DNA of 64,000 nt from Bosea sp. F3-2 (GTDB lineage Bacteria; Pseudomonadota; Alphaproteobacteria; Rhizobiales; Beijerinckiaceae). The position numbers and the translations under genes are program-made. The notes under the pieces are model-generated. The model did not search any database and was not told the DNA's origin. It saw only the letters and a list, made by a program, of their open reading frames with translations. The DNA is taken from contig NZ_CP042331.1 of NCBI RefSeq assembly GCF_008253865.1, forward strand, positions 1,860,001 to 1,924,000, written 5' to 3'. Of the stretch, positions 51,596 through 59,686 are shown one piece after another; positions within the stretch are counted from its first letter, which is position 1; each line of letters begins with the position of its first letter.

Positions 51596-53581
51596 ATGGA
51601 GCGCTCGTCAGGTCAATTCGGACCTGATGGCAGGGCGCTCCTCATGATCGTTGATGTTCATGAAAACGACATCGCGATGAAATCCGAACTGGTGGCCGCA
51701 CTTTATGCGACGCCGGGCACGATTCTCATCGGCACCGTGACCGTCACGGCGGTCATGATCGCGGCCGGGCTTTTGACCGGCAACGACCTCGTCTTCTATG
51801 CGATGGCCGCCGCCATGGTTGCGGTCGGCTGCTTCCGCCACATCTCGCACCACCACTACAAATCCATCCACCTCACATCCGCCAGCGTCGGCGATATCGA
51901 CCGTCTCGAGAAGCTCGCGATGGCTGGAGCCTGGTCGACGGCCGCATTGATCGCCGCTTTCGGCGCCTACGCGATCCTGCGCTACACCCACGAGCCCGTC
52001 GCGGTGCTCGCTGTTGCCCAGACGATCGGCTACCTCGCCGGCATATCGGGACGCAACAGCTCGCGGCCGGTGATCACGCGCGTGCAGGTTCTCGCGGCGG
52101 CGACGCCGTTCACGCTGGCCCTGCTCTGGACGAGGGACCCGGCTTATCTCGTCATCGCCCTATCGGTGGCGCTGACCGCCGTGCTGACATTCTCCAGCGC
52201 GCAAGTGATCCATCAGATCTTCGTCGCCCGGCTGCGCTCGATACGCGAGCTGGAGCATCTCGCCGTCAACGACACGATCACCAGCCTCTACAACCGCCGG
52301 GGCTTCATGCGCGAGATCCGGGCCGTGGCGGCGTCCGGTCGTCCCCTGACACTGATCTCGATCGATATCGATCGCTTCAAGGGCATCAACGACAGCCTCG
52401 GCCACGATGTTGGCGATGCGCTGCTCAAGGCGGTCAGCGAGACGCTGATCGCGGACCTCGCGCCTGGCGACATCGCAGCCCGCACCGGCGGCGACGAGTT
52501 CATGGTCGCGACCACGCGCAGCGTCGACGATGCGACGGCGCTGGCTGCGCGCCTTGTCATGCTGCTCGCGAGCCAGCGTTTCATCGGCGGGCGCCACATC
52601 ACGGCGACGGCCAGCATGGGGATCGCGCCGGCCGGCTGCGCGCCCTCGATCGAAGAAGCGCTGAAATGCGTCGACATCGCGCTCTACCGCGCCAAGCTCG
52701 ACGGCAGGAACCGCTTCGTCGTGTATACCGTCGCCATTCGCGACGAGCATGAGGACAGCCTGGCGCTCGAAACGGAACTGCGCGAAGGGCTGCGTCGCGG
52801 CGAGTTCGAGCTGCATTTCCAGCCGATCTATAATCCGCGTTCCGGCTCGGCGATGCTCGTCGAGGCTCTGCTGCGCTGGAAGCACCCTTATCGCGGCATG
52901 GTGAGCCCCGAGATCTTCATTCCTCTGGCCGAGCGGACGGGCCTGATCACGGTGCTCGGTTCCTGGGCGCTCGGAGAGGCCATGCGGACCGCCCTGTCAT
53001 GGCCGAGCAGCATCGGCGTCAGCGTCAATGTCTCGGCGCGTCAGTTCGATCACGGCCACGATCTCGTCGGCACGGTCGAGGCGCTGATCCGGATGAGCGG
53101 CATCGAGCCGGCACGGCTGACGATCGAGATCACAGAGAGTTCGCTGATCGACGACCCCGACCATGTCGTCTCGCGGCTGGTCGCGCTGCGCAAGCTCGGC
53201 GTGCGGATCGCGCTCGACGATTTCGGCACCGGCTATTCCTCGCTGAGCTATCTGGCGCATCTGCCGATCGATACGATCAAGATCGACCAGTCCTTCACGC
53301 AGGAAATCGGTACTTCGCGGAAGGCCGATTCGCTGATGAACGTCATCACCCAGCTCGCCCATGACCTCGAACTGCGCCTGATCGTCGAGGGGGTGGAAAC
53401 GCAGGAGCAGCTTGAGGTCATCAAAAAGCACGCCGTCCATGGCATTCAGGGCTTTGTTTTCGCTCGGCCGATGACAGCGGAGGAATTGCTGCCCATGATC
53501 GGCACTCGTGTAGCGACGGGACGGACGAGAGCATCACGCTCCGGCTGGCGCAAGTCGGATCGCTTCAGCCAGGTTGCCTGA
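51596..53581 (+). CDS. Putative bifunctional diguanylate cyclase/phosphodiesterase (GGDEF-EAL)
   Basis: The 661-residue product has four or five hydrophobic N-terminal helices (to about residue 205), a GGDEF domain (about 215-380) and an EAL domain (about 390-640). The cyclase loop RTGGDEFMVA and the IDIDRFKGINDSLGHDVGD segment are intact. The phosphodiesterase domain has VEALLRWKHP, NVSARQF, EITESSLI, LDDFGTGYSSLSYL, IKIDQSF and VEGVETQEQLE, so both activities are possible. No clear I-site Arg-x-x-Asp precedes GGDEF. Start codons at 51596, 51644 and 51677 are all in frame; none has a strong RBS. Confidence 0.9.
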   Translation: MERSSGQFGPDGRALLMIVDVHENDIAMKSELVAALYATPGTILIGTVTVTAVMIAAGLLTGNDLVFYAMAAAMVAVGCFRHISHHHYKSIHLTSASVGDIDRLEKLAMAGAWSTAALIAAFGAYAILRYTHEPVAVLAVAQTIGYLAGISGRNSSRPVITRVQVLAAATPFTLALLWTRDPAYLVIALSVALTAVLTFSSAQVIHQIFVARLRSIRELEHLAVNDTITSLYNRRGFMREIRAVAASGRPLTLISIDIDRFKGINDSLGHDVGDALLKAVSETLIADLAPGDIAARTGGDEFMVATTRSVDDATALAARLVMLLASQRFIGGRHITATASMGIAPAGCAPSIEEALKCVDIALYRAKLDGRNRFVVYTVAIRDEHEDSLALETELREGLRRGEFELHFQPIYNPRSGSAMLVEALLRWKHPYRGMVSPEIFIPLAERTGLITVLGSWALGEAMRTALSWPSSIGVSVNVSARQFDHGHDLVGTVEALIRMSGIEPARLTIEITESSLIDDPDHVVSRLVALRKLGVRIALDDFGTGYSSLSYLAHLPIDTIKIDQSFTQEIGTSRKADSLMNVITQLAHDLELRLIVEGVETQEQLEVIKKHAVHGIQGFVFARPMTAEELLPMIGTRVATGRTRASRSGWRKSDRFSQVA

Positions 53582-53620
53582 AGCGCTCCGGCCGCAGACG
53601 CCCGCGCGAGCCGGAGGCCC

Positions 53621-53793
53621 AGAGGCTGTCAAGAACCATGGGGGCGATTTGATGAGGTCAAAGCCGCAGAGATGGGAGGAGCATCGCACCGCCGATACAT
53701 CCGTATCGGCAAGCGGTGCGACGCTGCAGCTCTGCGGTTTTCACCTCACCCGCAGGGCGCGTCAAATCGCCCCCATGGTTCTTGACAGCCTCT
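53621..53793. repeat. 173-bp foldback element with perfect 32-bp terminal inverted repeats
   Basis: The first 32 bases (start AGAGGCTGTCAAGAACCATG) are the exact reverse complement of the last 32 (53762-53793). Complementarity continues inward: TGAGGTCAAAGCCGCAGAG against CTCTGCGGTTTTCACCTCA, then CATCGCACCG against CGGTGCGACG, to a loop CCGATAC-ATCC-GTATCGG. The right arm carries a 10-bp insertion. It has no coding capacity, and no duplicated flank was seen. It resembles a MITE or very large hairpin, ending 4 bases before the next gene start. Confidence 0.9.
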
Positions 53794-53796
53794 AGG

Positions 53797-54837
53797 ATGC
53801 AGCGCCCGAACTATCCGAGCGGGAAGGATCTGCTGAGCGCCGACGCCGTTTCGCGCTTTGACCTCGACGACATCATCCAACGCGCTGAGCGGCATCTGCG
53901 CGAGGAGGAGATGGAGAAGGCCGGGCTTCCCCTCCCCGAGCAGCCGTCGGTGCCGCGCCGACGCCCGAAGGTGATAGCCACCCTGTTCGACCAGCGCAGC
54001 ACGCGCACGCGGCTCGGCTTCCAGGCGGCGGCCGCACGGCTCGGCCATCAGTCGATCGACGCCTACGACACCGACCGCAGCCGCATCGGCAATAGCACGG
54101 GCGAATCCATTGAGGACCACATCCGCACCGTCGAGCTCTACAGCGACCTGCTGGTGGTCCGCTCGCATCTGGAGGACATGCCCTATCGCGTCGGGCGGCT
54201 GAGCTATCTGCCCGTCATCAATGCCGGCAATGGCGCCGACGAGCATCCGAGCCAGGCCCTCGTCGACATCTTCTCGATCCGGCAGATGCGCGGCGAGATC
54301 GAGACGCTCAGCATAGCCCTATCGAGCGACACGCGGGCGCGCTTCGCCGTCTCCTTCGTCAAGATGCTCCGGATCTGCCCGCCGAAGCGCTTCACCCTGT
54401 GCTGCTTGCCCGATGTACCGATCAACCCGGTGATGCGCGAGGCGATGACCGTGCTGGTCGACCTCGGCACCGCCGTCGGCATCGTCCACGACATCCGCCA
54501 CACGCTCGACCATGACGTTCTCAGCATCCAGATGCAGGACATGAGCAAATTCGCGCATGCCTCGCTCGGCGCCGAGGCCGTCGACAAGGAAAGGGAAAGC
54601 GAGCCCTTCACCCTCACTGCCCGCAAGATTCTGGATGCCCGCTCGGACACTCTGATCCTCAACCCCCTTCCGCGCTTCTCGGAGCTCGACACCTCATGCG
54701 ACAGCCTTCCGAACGCAGGCTATTTCCGCCAGGTTCAGCTTTCGGTGCCGATGCGGATGGCCATCCTGGAGCGCATGCTGCTGGGCATTCCCTGGACCGG
54801 CCAGGCCGACAATTTCCGGCGTTCCTCGGGTGGATAA
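53797..54837 (+). CDS. Aspartate/ornithine carbamoyltransferase family protein (PyrB-like paralog)
   Basis: The 346-residue product has the carbamoyl-phosphate motif FDQRSTRTRLGF and the HPSQALVDIFSIRQM motif (HPTQ type). Near the end NPLPRFSELDTSCD takes the place of the ATCase HPLPR signature, followed by the helix RQVQLSVPMRMAILERMLL, which is ATCase-like rather than OTCase-like. Asn replaces the usual His. It has no pyrC or pyrI neighbour and is therefore unlikely to be the main pyrimidine enzyme. The ATG at 53797 was chosen because the upstream in-frame extension is the foldback element. A DMT-type transporter gene overlaps its 3' end. Confidence 0.8.
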   Translation: MQRPNYPSGKDLLSADAVSRFDLDDIIQRAERHLREEEMEKAGLPLPEQPSVPRRRPKVIATLFDQRSTRTRLGFQAAAARLGHQSIDAYDTDRSRIGNSTGESIEDHIRTVELYSDLLVVRSHLEDMPYRVGRLSYLPVINAGNGADEHPSQALVDIFSIRQMRGEIETLSIALSSDTRARFAVSFVKMLRICPPKRFTLCCLPDVPINPVMREAMTVLVDLGTAVGIVHDIRHTLDHDVLSIQMQDMSKFAHASLGAEAVDKERESEPFTLTARKILDARSDTLILNPLPRFSELDTSCDSLPNAGYFRQVQLSVPMRMAILERMLLGIPWTGQADNFRRSSGG

Positions 54838-55781
54838 GCGCCTATCTCGCCTCCTATCTCGCCATCGCCGTCTCGATCCGCCTTCTCGCGGGCTATCTCA
54901 CCATCATCGAAATCGGCCTGCTGCGCTCGATCGGCAGCCTCGCCATCGCCGGTTCGGTGGTCTGGACGAGTGGCAGCGGACAACGCCAGGGCTTCCTGCC
55001 CGCGCGGCCGCGCGACGACATCATCCGCAGCGTGCTGCACCTGGCCGGTTCGCTGGCGCTGATCTGGAGCCTGTCGCACCTGCCGCTGGCGCTGGTCACC
55101 ACCATCGAGTTCACCGGGCCACTCTTCGCGGGAGTCCTGCTGTTCCTGACGCTGCGCCGGAGACCGGGCGTCGTCCCGGCACTTGGCCTTGCGCTTCTCG
55201 CGATCGGTATCAAGCTGCTGTTGCTGCAGCTGAACGCCGTTCCTGACAGCCACATAGCGATCGCGCTCGCGGCCGTCGCGGTCCTGACCACCACCAACCT
55301 CATGCTGGCCAGCCTCGCCGCCCACCGCAGCACCTTGTCGATCGTGTTCCTGATGCATGCGATCCAGCTGCCGCTCTACCTGCTGCTCTGGCTCTTCGTC
55401 CCGGAGCAGTGGTCGCCGCCGCCGCAGCCCTATCGGCTCGCCTTCCCGGCACCGGAGCTGGCGGTGATCGGTGGGGCGGTGCTGGCATTGATCGTCGGCG
55501 GCTTCGTCTCGCAAGCGGCCCTGGCCAATGCCTCGCGCCACAGCACGCCGCTCCAACTGTGCAGCGCGGATACGCTGCGCGTGCCGCTGATCACACTCGC
55601 GGCCTATCTGACCCTGGCCGAACTGCCGCCAGTCGATCTGCTCCTGCCGGGGCTCCTTGTCCTGTGCGGCGTCATCGTTGCCAGCCTGCCGCAGCAGGCC
55701 GGCAGTGGCGCCCCGCAACGCCTGATCGATGTGCCGAGCGAGCTGTCGCGGGTCAGTTCGCGATCTCGAAGACCACGTTGA
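54696..55781 (+). CDS. EamA family (DMT superfamily) transporter
   Basis: The product has about ten hydrophobic helices arranged as two EamA repeats, e.g. LAGYLTIIEIGLLRSIGSLA in the first, RSTLSIVFLMHAIQLPLYLL in the middle and LALIVGGFVSQAALANASRH in the second. EamA members export metabolites or amino acids. The 5' end is odd: the only in-frame ATG (54696) lies 142 bases inside the upstream carbamoyltransferase-like gene, and no ATG, GTG or TTG lies near the first helix (about residue 46). Either translation starts with a long unconserved leader or the true 5' end was lost. The 3' end overlaps the convergent SIMPL gene by 29 bases. Confidence 0.75.
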   Translation: MRQPSERRLFPPGSAFGADADGHPGAHAAGHSLDRPGRQFPAFLGWISAYLASYLAIAVSIRLLAGYLTIIEIGLLRSIGSLAIAGSVVWTSGSGQRQGFLPARPRDDIIRSVLHLAGSLALIWSLSHLPLALVTTIEFTGPLFAGVLLFLTLRRRPGVVPALGLALLAIGIKLLLLQLNAVPDSHIAIALAAVAVLTTTNLMLASLAAHRSTLSIVFLMHAIQLPLYLLLWLFVPEQWSPPPQPYRLAFPAPELAVIGGAVLALIVGGFVSQAALANASRHSTPLQLCSADTLRVPLITLAAYLTLAELPPVDLLLPGLLVLCGVIVASLPQQAGSGAPQRLIDVPSELSRVSSRSRRPR

Positions 55782-56490
55782 CCTGCGTACGATAGGTGTT
55801 CTCTCCGGACGCCAGCGGCACGAAGGCGTCGCTCGCCGCCATCTTCATCGGCCCGCCATAAGGCATGGGACGCGGCAGGCTCGACTGCTCCTCGATCGTC
55901 AGGATCCGGCCGAGCTTGATGTCGGCCGCCTCGGCAAGCGTCTTGGCCCGGGCGACGGCGTCGGCGACCGCGAGCTTGCGCGCCTCAGTCAGCGTCGGCT
56001 TGAGATCGTCCTTCACGAAGACGATGCCGCCGCCCTGGTTGACGCCGAGGCTCACGGCCTTGTCGAGAATGGCGCCCGCATCCGCCAGCTTGCGGACGCG
56101 AACCGTCAGGCCGTTGCTGACGGTGTAGCCGGTGATCTTCGGTTCGACATTGCGCTCTTTGCCGGGCTGGGCAAAGCGCGGCTGGATGCTCAGGCCGGAG
56201 GTCTGCAGGTCGCGCTCGGCGATATCGGCTTCCTTGAGTGCCGCCAGCACCTGCTTCATCGCCTCGCTGCTGGCGGTGAGCGCGGCGCGCGCCGTCTCTC
56301 CCTCGCGCAGCACCGTCAGGTTGAGGATCGCCATGTCGGGCACAACGCTGACCTCGCCCTCTCCGGTCACGCTGATGCGCGGCGGCGGCTGGCCGGCCGG
56401 ATTCTGCTGGGCCACCGCGGGCGCGGAAAACAACGCGGCTACACCGACCAGAACGGTTCCGGCCAGAGCGAAGGCAAGGCGGTTCGACAT
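55753..56490 (-). CDS. SIMPL domain-containing protein (DUF541)
   Basis: The 245-residue product has a signal peptide (LAFALAGTVLVGVAALFSAP, cut near AVAQQ) and a SIMPL/DUF541 domain: RISVTGEGEVSVVPDMAILN, LKEADIAERDLQTSGLSIQP, a YTVSNGLTVRVRKLADAG strand and ARAKTLAEAADIKLGRILTI. Brucella BP26/Omp28 is the best-known relative and forms a periplasmic channel-like oligomer. Most members are of unknown function. It converges on the EamA gene with a 29-base overlap. Confidence 0.9.
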   Translation of the reverse strand: MSNRLAFALAGTVLVGVAALFSAPAVAQQNPAGQPPPRISVTGEGEVSVVPDMAILNLTVLREGETARAALTASSEAMKQVLAALKEADIAERDLQTSGLSIQPRFAQPGKERNVEPKITGYTVSNGLTVRVRKLADAGAILDKAVSLGVNQGGGIVFVKDDLKPTLTEARKLAVADAVARAKTLAEAADIKLGRILTIEEQSSLPRPMPYGGPMKMAASDAFVPLASGENTYRTQVNVVFEIAN

Positions 56491-56797
56491 GCTGTCTCCT
56501 GGTTCGTGCCGGCCCCGAGCGACCGGCTCGCCTATCCGAGCAGCGACATCATGTCGAAATTATCACCACAGGGTCCGCAGCCACCAATGGGGCTTGGAGG
56601 CGCCAGAAGCCTATAGCATCGGACCGAAATGTGGAATCCAGTTTTCGGAAAAATCCGATGCGATAACAAAAGCATAGATCACTGTTACCGCGTCCTATCG
56701 GACGCGCGGCGATCTAACTGCGAAGATGGACGAATTGTAACTTTGATCCGAAAGGCCATCCTCGTAGATTTGACTCGTTCTAATCTAGGAGAGTATT
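56491..56797. other. Intergenic region between SIMPL and cytochrome b561 genes
   Basis: About 307 bp between two divergent genes. It holds an inverted two-hairpin repeat (56614-56716). The last 80 bases are AT-richer and must contain the cytochrome promoter. No gene or RNA was recognised. Confidence 0.5.
56614..56716 (-). repeat. Two-hairpin palindromic repeat, copy 4 (inverted)
   Basis: Read on the minus strand it begins TAGATCGCCGCGCGTCCGAT and ends with GGTCCGATGCTA. Both hairpins are recognisable, with several substitutions that weaken the second stem (CCGAAAACTGG/CCACATTTCGG). Confidence 0.85.
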
Positions 56798-57343
56798 GTG
56801 ACGTCCGCCCCCATCCCCGCTTCGGAATCCTACGCCCCGATCGCGAAGTTCCTCCACTGGTCGATGGCTCTCCTCATCGTCCTGGCCTTCCTGCTCGGAC
56901 TGACGATCGATGCCTTTCCCAGCACCTGGAAAGGGGCAGCGATCGAGAGCCACAAGGCGATCGGCGTCCTCTTGATCGTCCTGCTGATCGCGCGTTGCAG
57001 CTGGCGTCTGGCGCATCGCCCGCCCGAACCGGAGGCATCGTCTCCTCTCCTCGCGGCCGCAGCGCGCCTCGGTCACGCCGGCTTGTATGGGCTGATGCTG
57101 GTCGTGCCGGCGCTCGGCCTCCTCTACGCGATCAAACGTGGCCAAGGGCTCGATCTCGGCCTCTTCAGCATCCCACCCCTGGCTATGCCCGCACCGCGCG
57201 CCGAAACGCGGCCCATTCGCGAATGGCATGAATGGGCATCATACATGCTCATTGCGCTGGCGGTGCTGCATGCAGTCGCCGCGCTCTGGCATCACCTGGT
57301 CCGCGGGGATCAGACGCTTCGCCGCATGCTGCCGCTTCGGTAA
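56798..57343 (+). CDS. Cytochrome b/b6 domain protein (cytochrome b561 family)
   Basis: The 181-residue product is a four-helix di-heme membrane cytochrome of the bacterial b561 type (YceJ/CybB group), which oxidises ubiquinol. Histidines sit in KFLHWSMALLIVLAF, ESHKAIGVLL, REWHEWASYMLIALAVLH and WHHLVRGD. The start is a GTG at 56798 with AGGAGAG seven bases upstream; the next gene is separated by repeat copy 5. The partner substrate is not encoded nearby. Confidence 0.9.
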   Translation: MTSAPIPASESYAPIAKFLHWSMALLIVLAFLLGLTIDAFPSTWKGAAIESHKAIGVLLIVLLIARCSWRLAHRPPEPEASSPLLAAAARLGHAGLYGLMLVVPALGLLYAIKRGQGLDLGLFSIPPLAMPAPRAETRPIREWHEWASYMLIALAVLHAVAALWHHLVRGDQTLRRMLPLR

Positions 57344-57352
57344 GGAACGACG

Positions 57353-57455
57353 CTAGATCGCCGCGCGTCCTACCGGACATAAAACGGCGATCTATCCCTT
57401 TGTTTGGGCATCGAATTTTTTCGAAAAGTGGATTCCACTTTTCGGTCCGATGCTC
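57353..57455 (+). repeat. Two-hairpin palindromic repeat, copy 5
   Basis: It starts CTAGATCGCCGCGCGTCC and ends TTCGGTCCGATGCTC, with the standard second stem CGAAAAGTGG/CCACTTTTCG. It begins nine bases after the cytochrome stop codon. Confidence 0.9.
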
Positions 57456-57463
57456 TGGCATCC

Positions 57464-57506
57464 CCCTTCCACCAGACGGCGCGCGATCATCTGCGCCTGG
57501 ATCTCG
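57464..57506 (-). repeat. Relic copy of the mcd gene 3' end (direct repeat, left)
   Basis: This 43-bp stretch matches 57906-57948 at 39 of 43 positions in the same orientation. In the dehydrogenase frame (minus strand) it would read EIQAQMIARRLVEG, against EIQAQVIARRLVEG in the intact gene. Three of four differences are synonymous, and the stop codon is missing. Confidence 0.85.
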
Positions 57507-57565
57507 CTCTCTTCCGTCACGCTTGGCGCGGCGGCAGATCCCGCCCTTCAACTATTGAGGCCGGC

Positions 57566-57901
57566 ATGATCATCATTCAGCGTTCCCTCACCTATAAGGT
57601 CGCTGCGGCAAGCGTCGAAATTCCGATCACAGTGCACCTTCCCCAACACGGCAAGCACGACTGGAGCTGCGCCTACGACATTGCCTGGCCTGACGGAACG
57701 CGCCACGGCTTCGGCTATGGCATTGATTCAACTCAAGCACTGTTGCTTGCACTACACGCGATCGGGACCGACATCTATACGAGCGACTACCATCAGTCAG
57801 GGCAATTATATTGGGAGCGGCCCGGCCAAGGGTACGGCTTCCCTGTTCCCAGAACCATTCGCGATCTCCTGATTGGAGAAGACGCTCGACTGTTCGGCTG
57901 A
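57566..57901 (+). CDS. Small conserved protein, possibly DUF6968 family
   Basis: The 111-residue product is soluble, with patterns DWSCAYDIAWPDGTRHGFGY, DSTQALLLALHAIGTDIY and PGQGYGFPVPRTIRDLL that look like a conserved small domain. I tentatively associate it with DUF6968, from memory only. The ATG at 57566 was chosen because the upstream in-frame extension is repeat sequence. The gene lies exactly between two direct copies of the mcd 3' end (57464-57506 and 57906-57948), and its stop is one base from the mcd stop, as if inserted there with its own gene-end duplicate. Confidence 0.65.
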   Translation: MIIIQRSLTYKVAAASVEIPITVHLPQHGKHDWSCAYDIAWPDGTRHGFGYGIDSTQALLLALHAIGTDIYTSDYHQSGQLYWERPGQGYGFPVPRTIRDLLIGEDARLFG

Positions 57902-57902
57902 A

Positions 57903-59591
57903 CTACCCCTCCACCAGCCGACGCGCGATCACCTGCGCCTGGATCTCGGCGGCCCCCTCGAAGATGTTGAGGATGCGGGCGTCGCAGAGCACACGGCTGA
58001 CCGGGTATTCCAGCGCGAAACCGTTGCCGCCATGGATCTGGAGCGCGTTGTCGGCCGCCGCCCAGGCGACGCGGGCGCCGAGCAGCTTGGCCATGCCGGC
58101 CTCGAGATCGCAGCGCCGCTCGGCATCCTTCTCGCGGGCGGCGAAATAGGTGAGCTGGCGCGCGATCAGGATCTCGGCCGCCATCATCGCGAGCTTGTCG
58201 GCGACGCGCGGGAAGGCAATCAGCGGCTTGCCGAACTGTATGCGTTCCTGGGCGTAACGCAGCCCGAGGTCGAAAGCCGACTGCGCCACGCCGATGGCAC
58301 GGGCCGCGGTCTGGATGCGCGCCGCCTCGAAGGTCTGCATGAGCTGCTTGAAGCCCTGCCCCGGCACCCCGCCGAGCAGGTTCTCAGCCTTCACCGCGAA
58401 ACCGTCGAAGGCGAGCTCGTATTCCTTCATGCCGCGATAGCCGAGCACCTCGATCTCGCCGCCGGTGAGGCCCGCGACGGGGAACGGATCTTCGTCGGTA
58501 CCGCGCGGCTTCTCGGCGATCAGCATCGAGAGGCCCTTGTAGCCGGGCTCCGACGGATCGGTGCGGACGAGCAGCGTCATGATGTCGGCGCGGACGGGAT
58601 GGGTGATCCAGGTCTTGTTTCCGTAGACTTTCCAGACGGCGTCGTTCCCCTCGCCTTCCTGCACCGCCTTGGTGCGCAGCGAAGCGAGATCGGAGCCGGT
58701 ATTCGGCTCGGTGAAGACCGCAGTGGGAAGAACCTCGCCGGAAGCGATCTTCGGCAGCCACTTCTCCTTTTGCTCCGATGTGCCACCGCAGAGGATGAGT
58801 TCGGCCGCGATCTCCGAGCGAGTGCCGAGCGAGCCGACGCCGATATAGCCGCGCGACAATTCTTCCGAGACGACGCACATCGAGACCTTCGACAGCCCCA
58901 TGCCGCCGAACTCCTCGGGGATGGTCAGACCGAACACGCCGAGCTCGGCCATCTGCTCGACGACCGGCAGTGGGATGTACGCGTTGGCGAGATGCCATTC
59001 ATGGGCATGGGGCGTGACCTCCGCGGCGCAGAAGCGGCGCATCTCGGAGCGGATCGCCTCCAGCGTCTCGTCGAGCCCGGGATCGCCGACGCTGGCGGAA
59101 CCGTCGCTTTGGCTGAACAGGGCAACGAAACGGGCGCGGTTCTCCGGCGTATTGCCCTCAGCGATCAGCGCCTCGGCCGCATCCGAGCGGGCGGCCGAAA
59201 CAACCTTCGGCGAGAGGCCGAGCGCCGGCAGACGGACGATCTCGCCCTGGCTCATCGGGATGCCACCGAAGATCTGGGCGGCGTATTCGCCGGCACCGAT
59301 CCGCAGCGCATAATCCTCGACCGCGCCGTAGCGCCCCTCCGCCTGCAGGCGCTCGCCATAGGCCTTGAGTTCGCGCAGCGCCGTGACGTAGGTCGCGAGC
59401 CAGGACAGGCCATGGGCAGCGTGCTGCTCCGCTTCGAGCCGCGCCGACGAAATCCGGCCGTCGACGAGCACCTTCTGCCGCACTGCGGCGACCGCATCCT
59501 CGAACAGCGCCTCGAAGCCTGGCAGCGCAGCGGCGATCAGCTCGACCGCATTGGCCCGATTCTCTGGCTTGGCGGCGGTATTGGCGCTCAT
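57903..59591 (-). CDS. mcd: Acyl-CoA dehydrogenase family protein, probably (2S)-methylsuccinyl-CoA dehydrogenase
   Basis: The 562-residue product has a 150-residue N-terminal extension before a standard acyl-CoA dehydrogenase core, the architecture of methylsuccinyl-CoA dehydrogenase in the ethylmalonyl-CoA pathway. The core shows GVFGLTIPEEFGGMGLSK, TAVFTEPNTGSDLASLRT, KTWITHPVRADIMTLLVRT and the C-terminal ALQIHGGNGFALEYPVSRV with RILNIFEGAAEIQ. ccr lies 1.8 kb upstream on the same strand, which supports the Mcd assignment over ordinary beta-oxidation. The last 43 bases of coding sequence are duplicated at 57464-57506. The ATG at 59591 was chosen because it begins MSANTAAKPENRAN; a longer open frame upstream is antisense to the DMT gene. 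Confidence 0.85.
   Translation of the reverse strand: MSANTAAKPENRANAVELIAAALPGFEALFEDAVAAVRQKVLVDGRISSARLEAEQHAAHGLSWLATYVTALRELKAYGERLQAEGRYGAVEDYALRIGAGEYAAQIFGGIPMSQGEIVRLPALGLSPKVVSAARSDAAEALIAEGNTPENRARFVALFSQSDGSASVGDPGLDETLEAIRSEMRRFCAAEVTPHAHEWHLANAYIPLPVVEQMAELGVFGLTIPEEFGGMGLSKVSMCVVSEELSRGYIGVGSLGTRSEIAAELILCGGTSEQKEKWLPKIASGEVLPTAVFTEPNTGSDLASLRTKAVQEGEGNDAVWKVYGNKTWITHPVRADIMTLLVRTDPSEPGYKGLSMLIAEKPRGTDEDPFPVAGLTGGEIEVLGYRGMKEYELAFDGFAVKAENLLGGVPGQGFKQLMQTFEAARIQTAARAIGVAQSAFDLGLRYAQERIQFGKPLIAFPRVADKLAMMAAEILIARQLTYFAAREKDAERRCDLEAGMAKLLGARVAWAAADNALQIHGGNGFALEYPVSRVLCDARILNIFEGAAEIQAQVIARRLVEG
57906..57948 (-). repeat. Direct repeat, right copy (functional mcd 3' end)
   Basis: This is the intact copy of the 43-bp repeat and forms the last 14 codons of mcd. 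The partner is 57464-57506. Confidence 0.85.
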
Positions 59592-59686
59592 GGTTTCAGC
59601 CTCCCTTTGTTGCGACGCAGCATAAGAGGAGTTTCGCCGAAACCGAAATCCTCCTTTTTGCGGAGGAGCCGGGATTGGGCGCGGGC

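Noticed and set aside
57404..57565. N-terminal extension of the small gene at 57566
   Set aside because: It is made of repeat copy 5 and the mcd relic, so it is not ancestral coding sequence.
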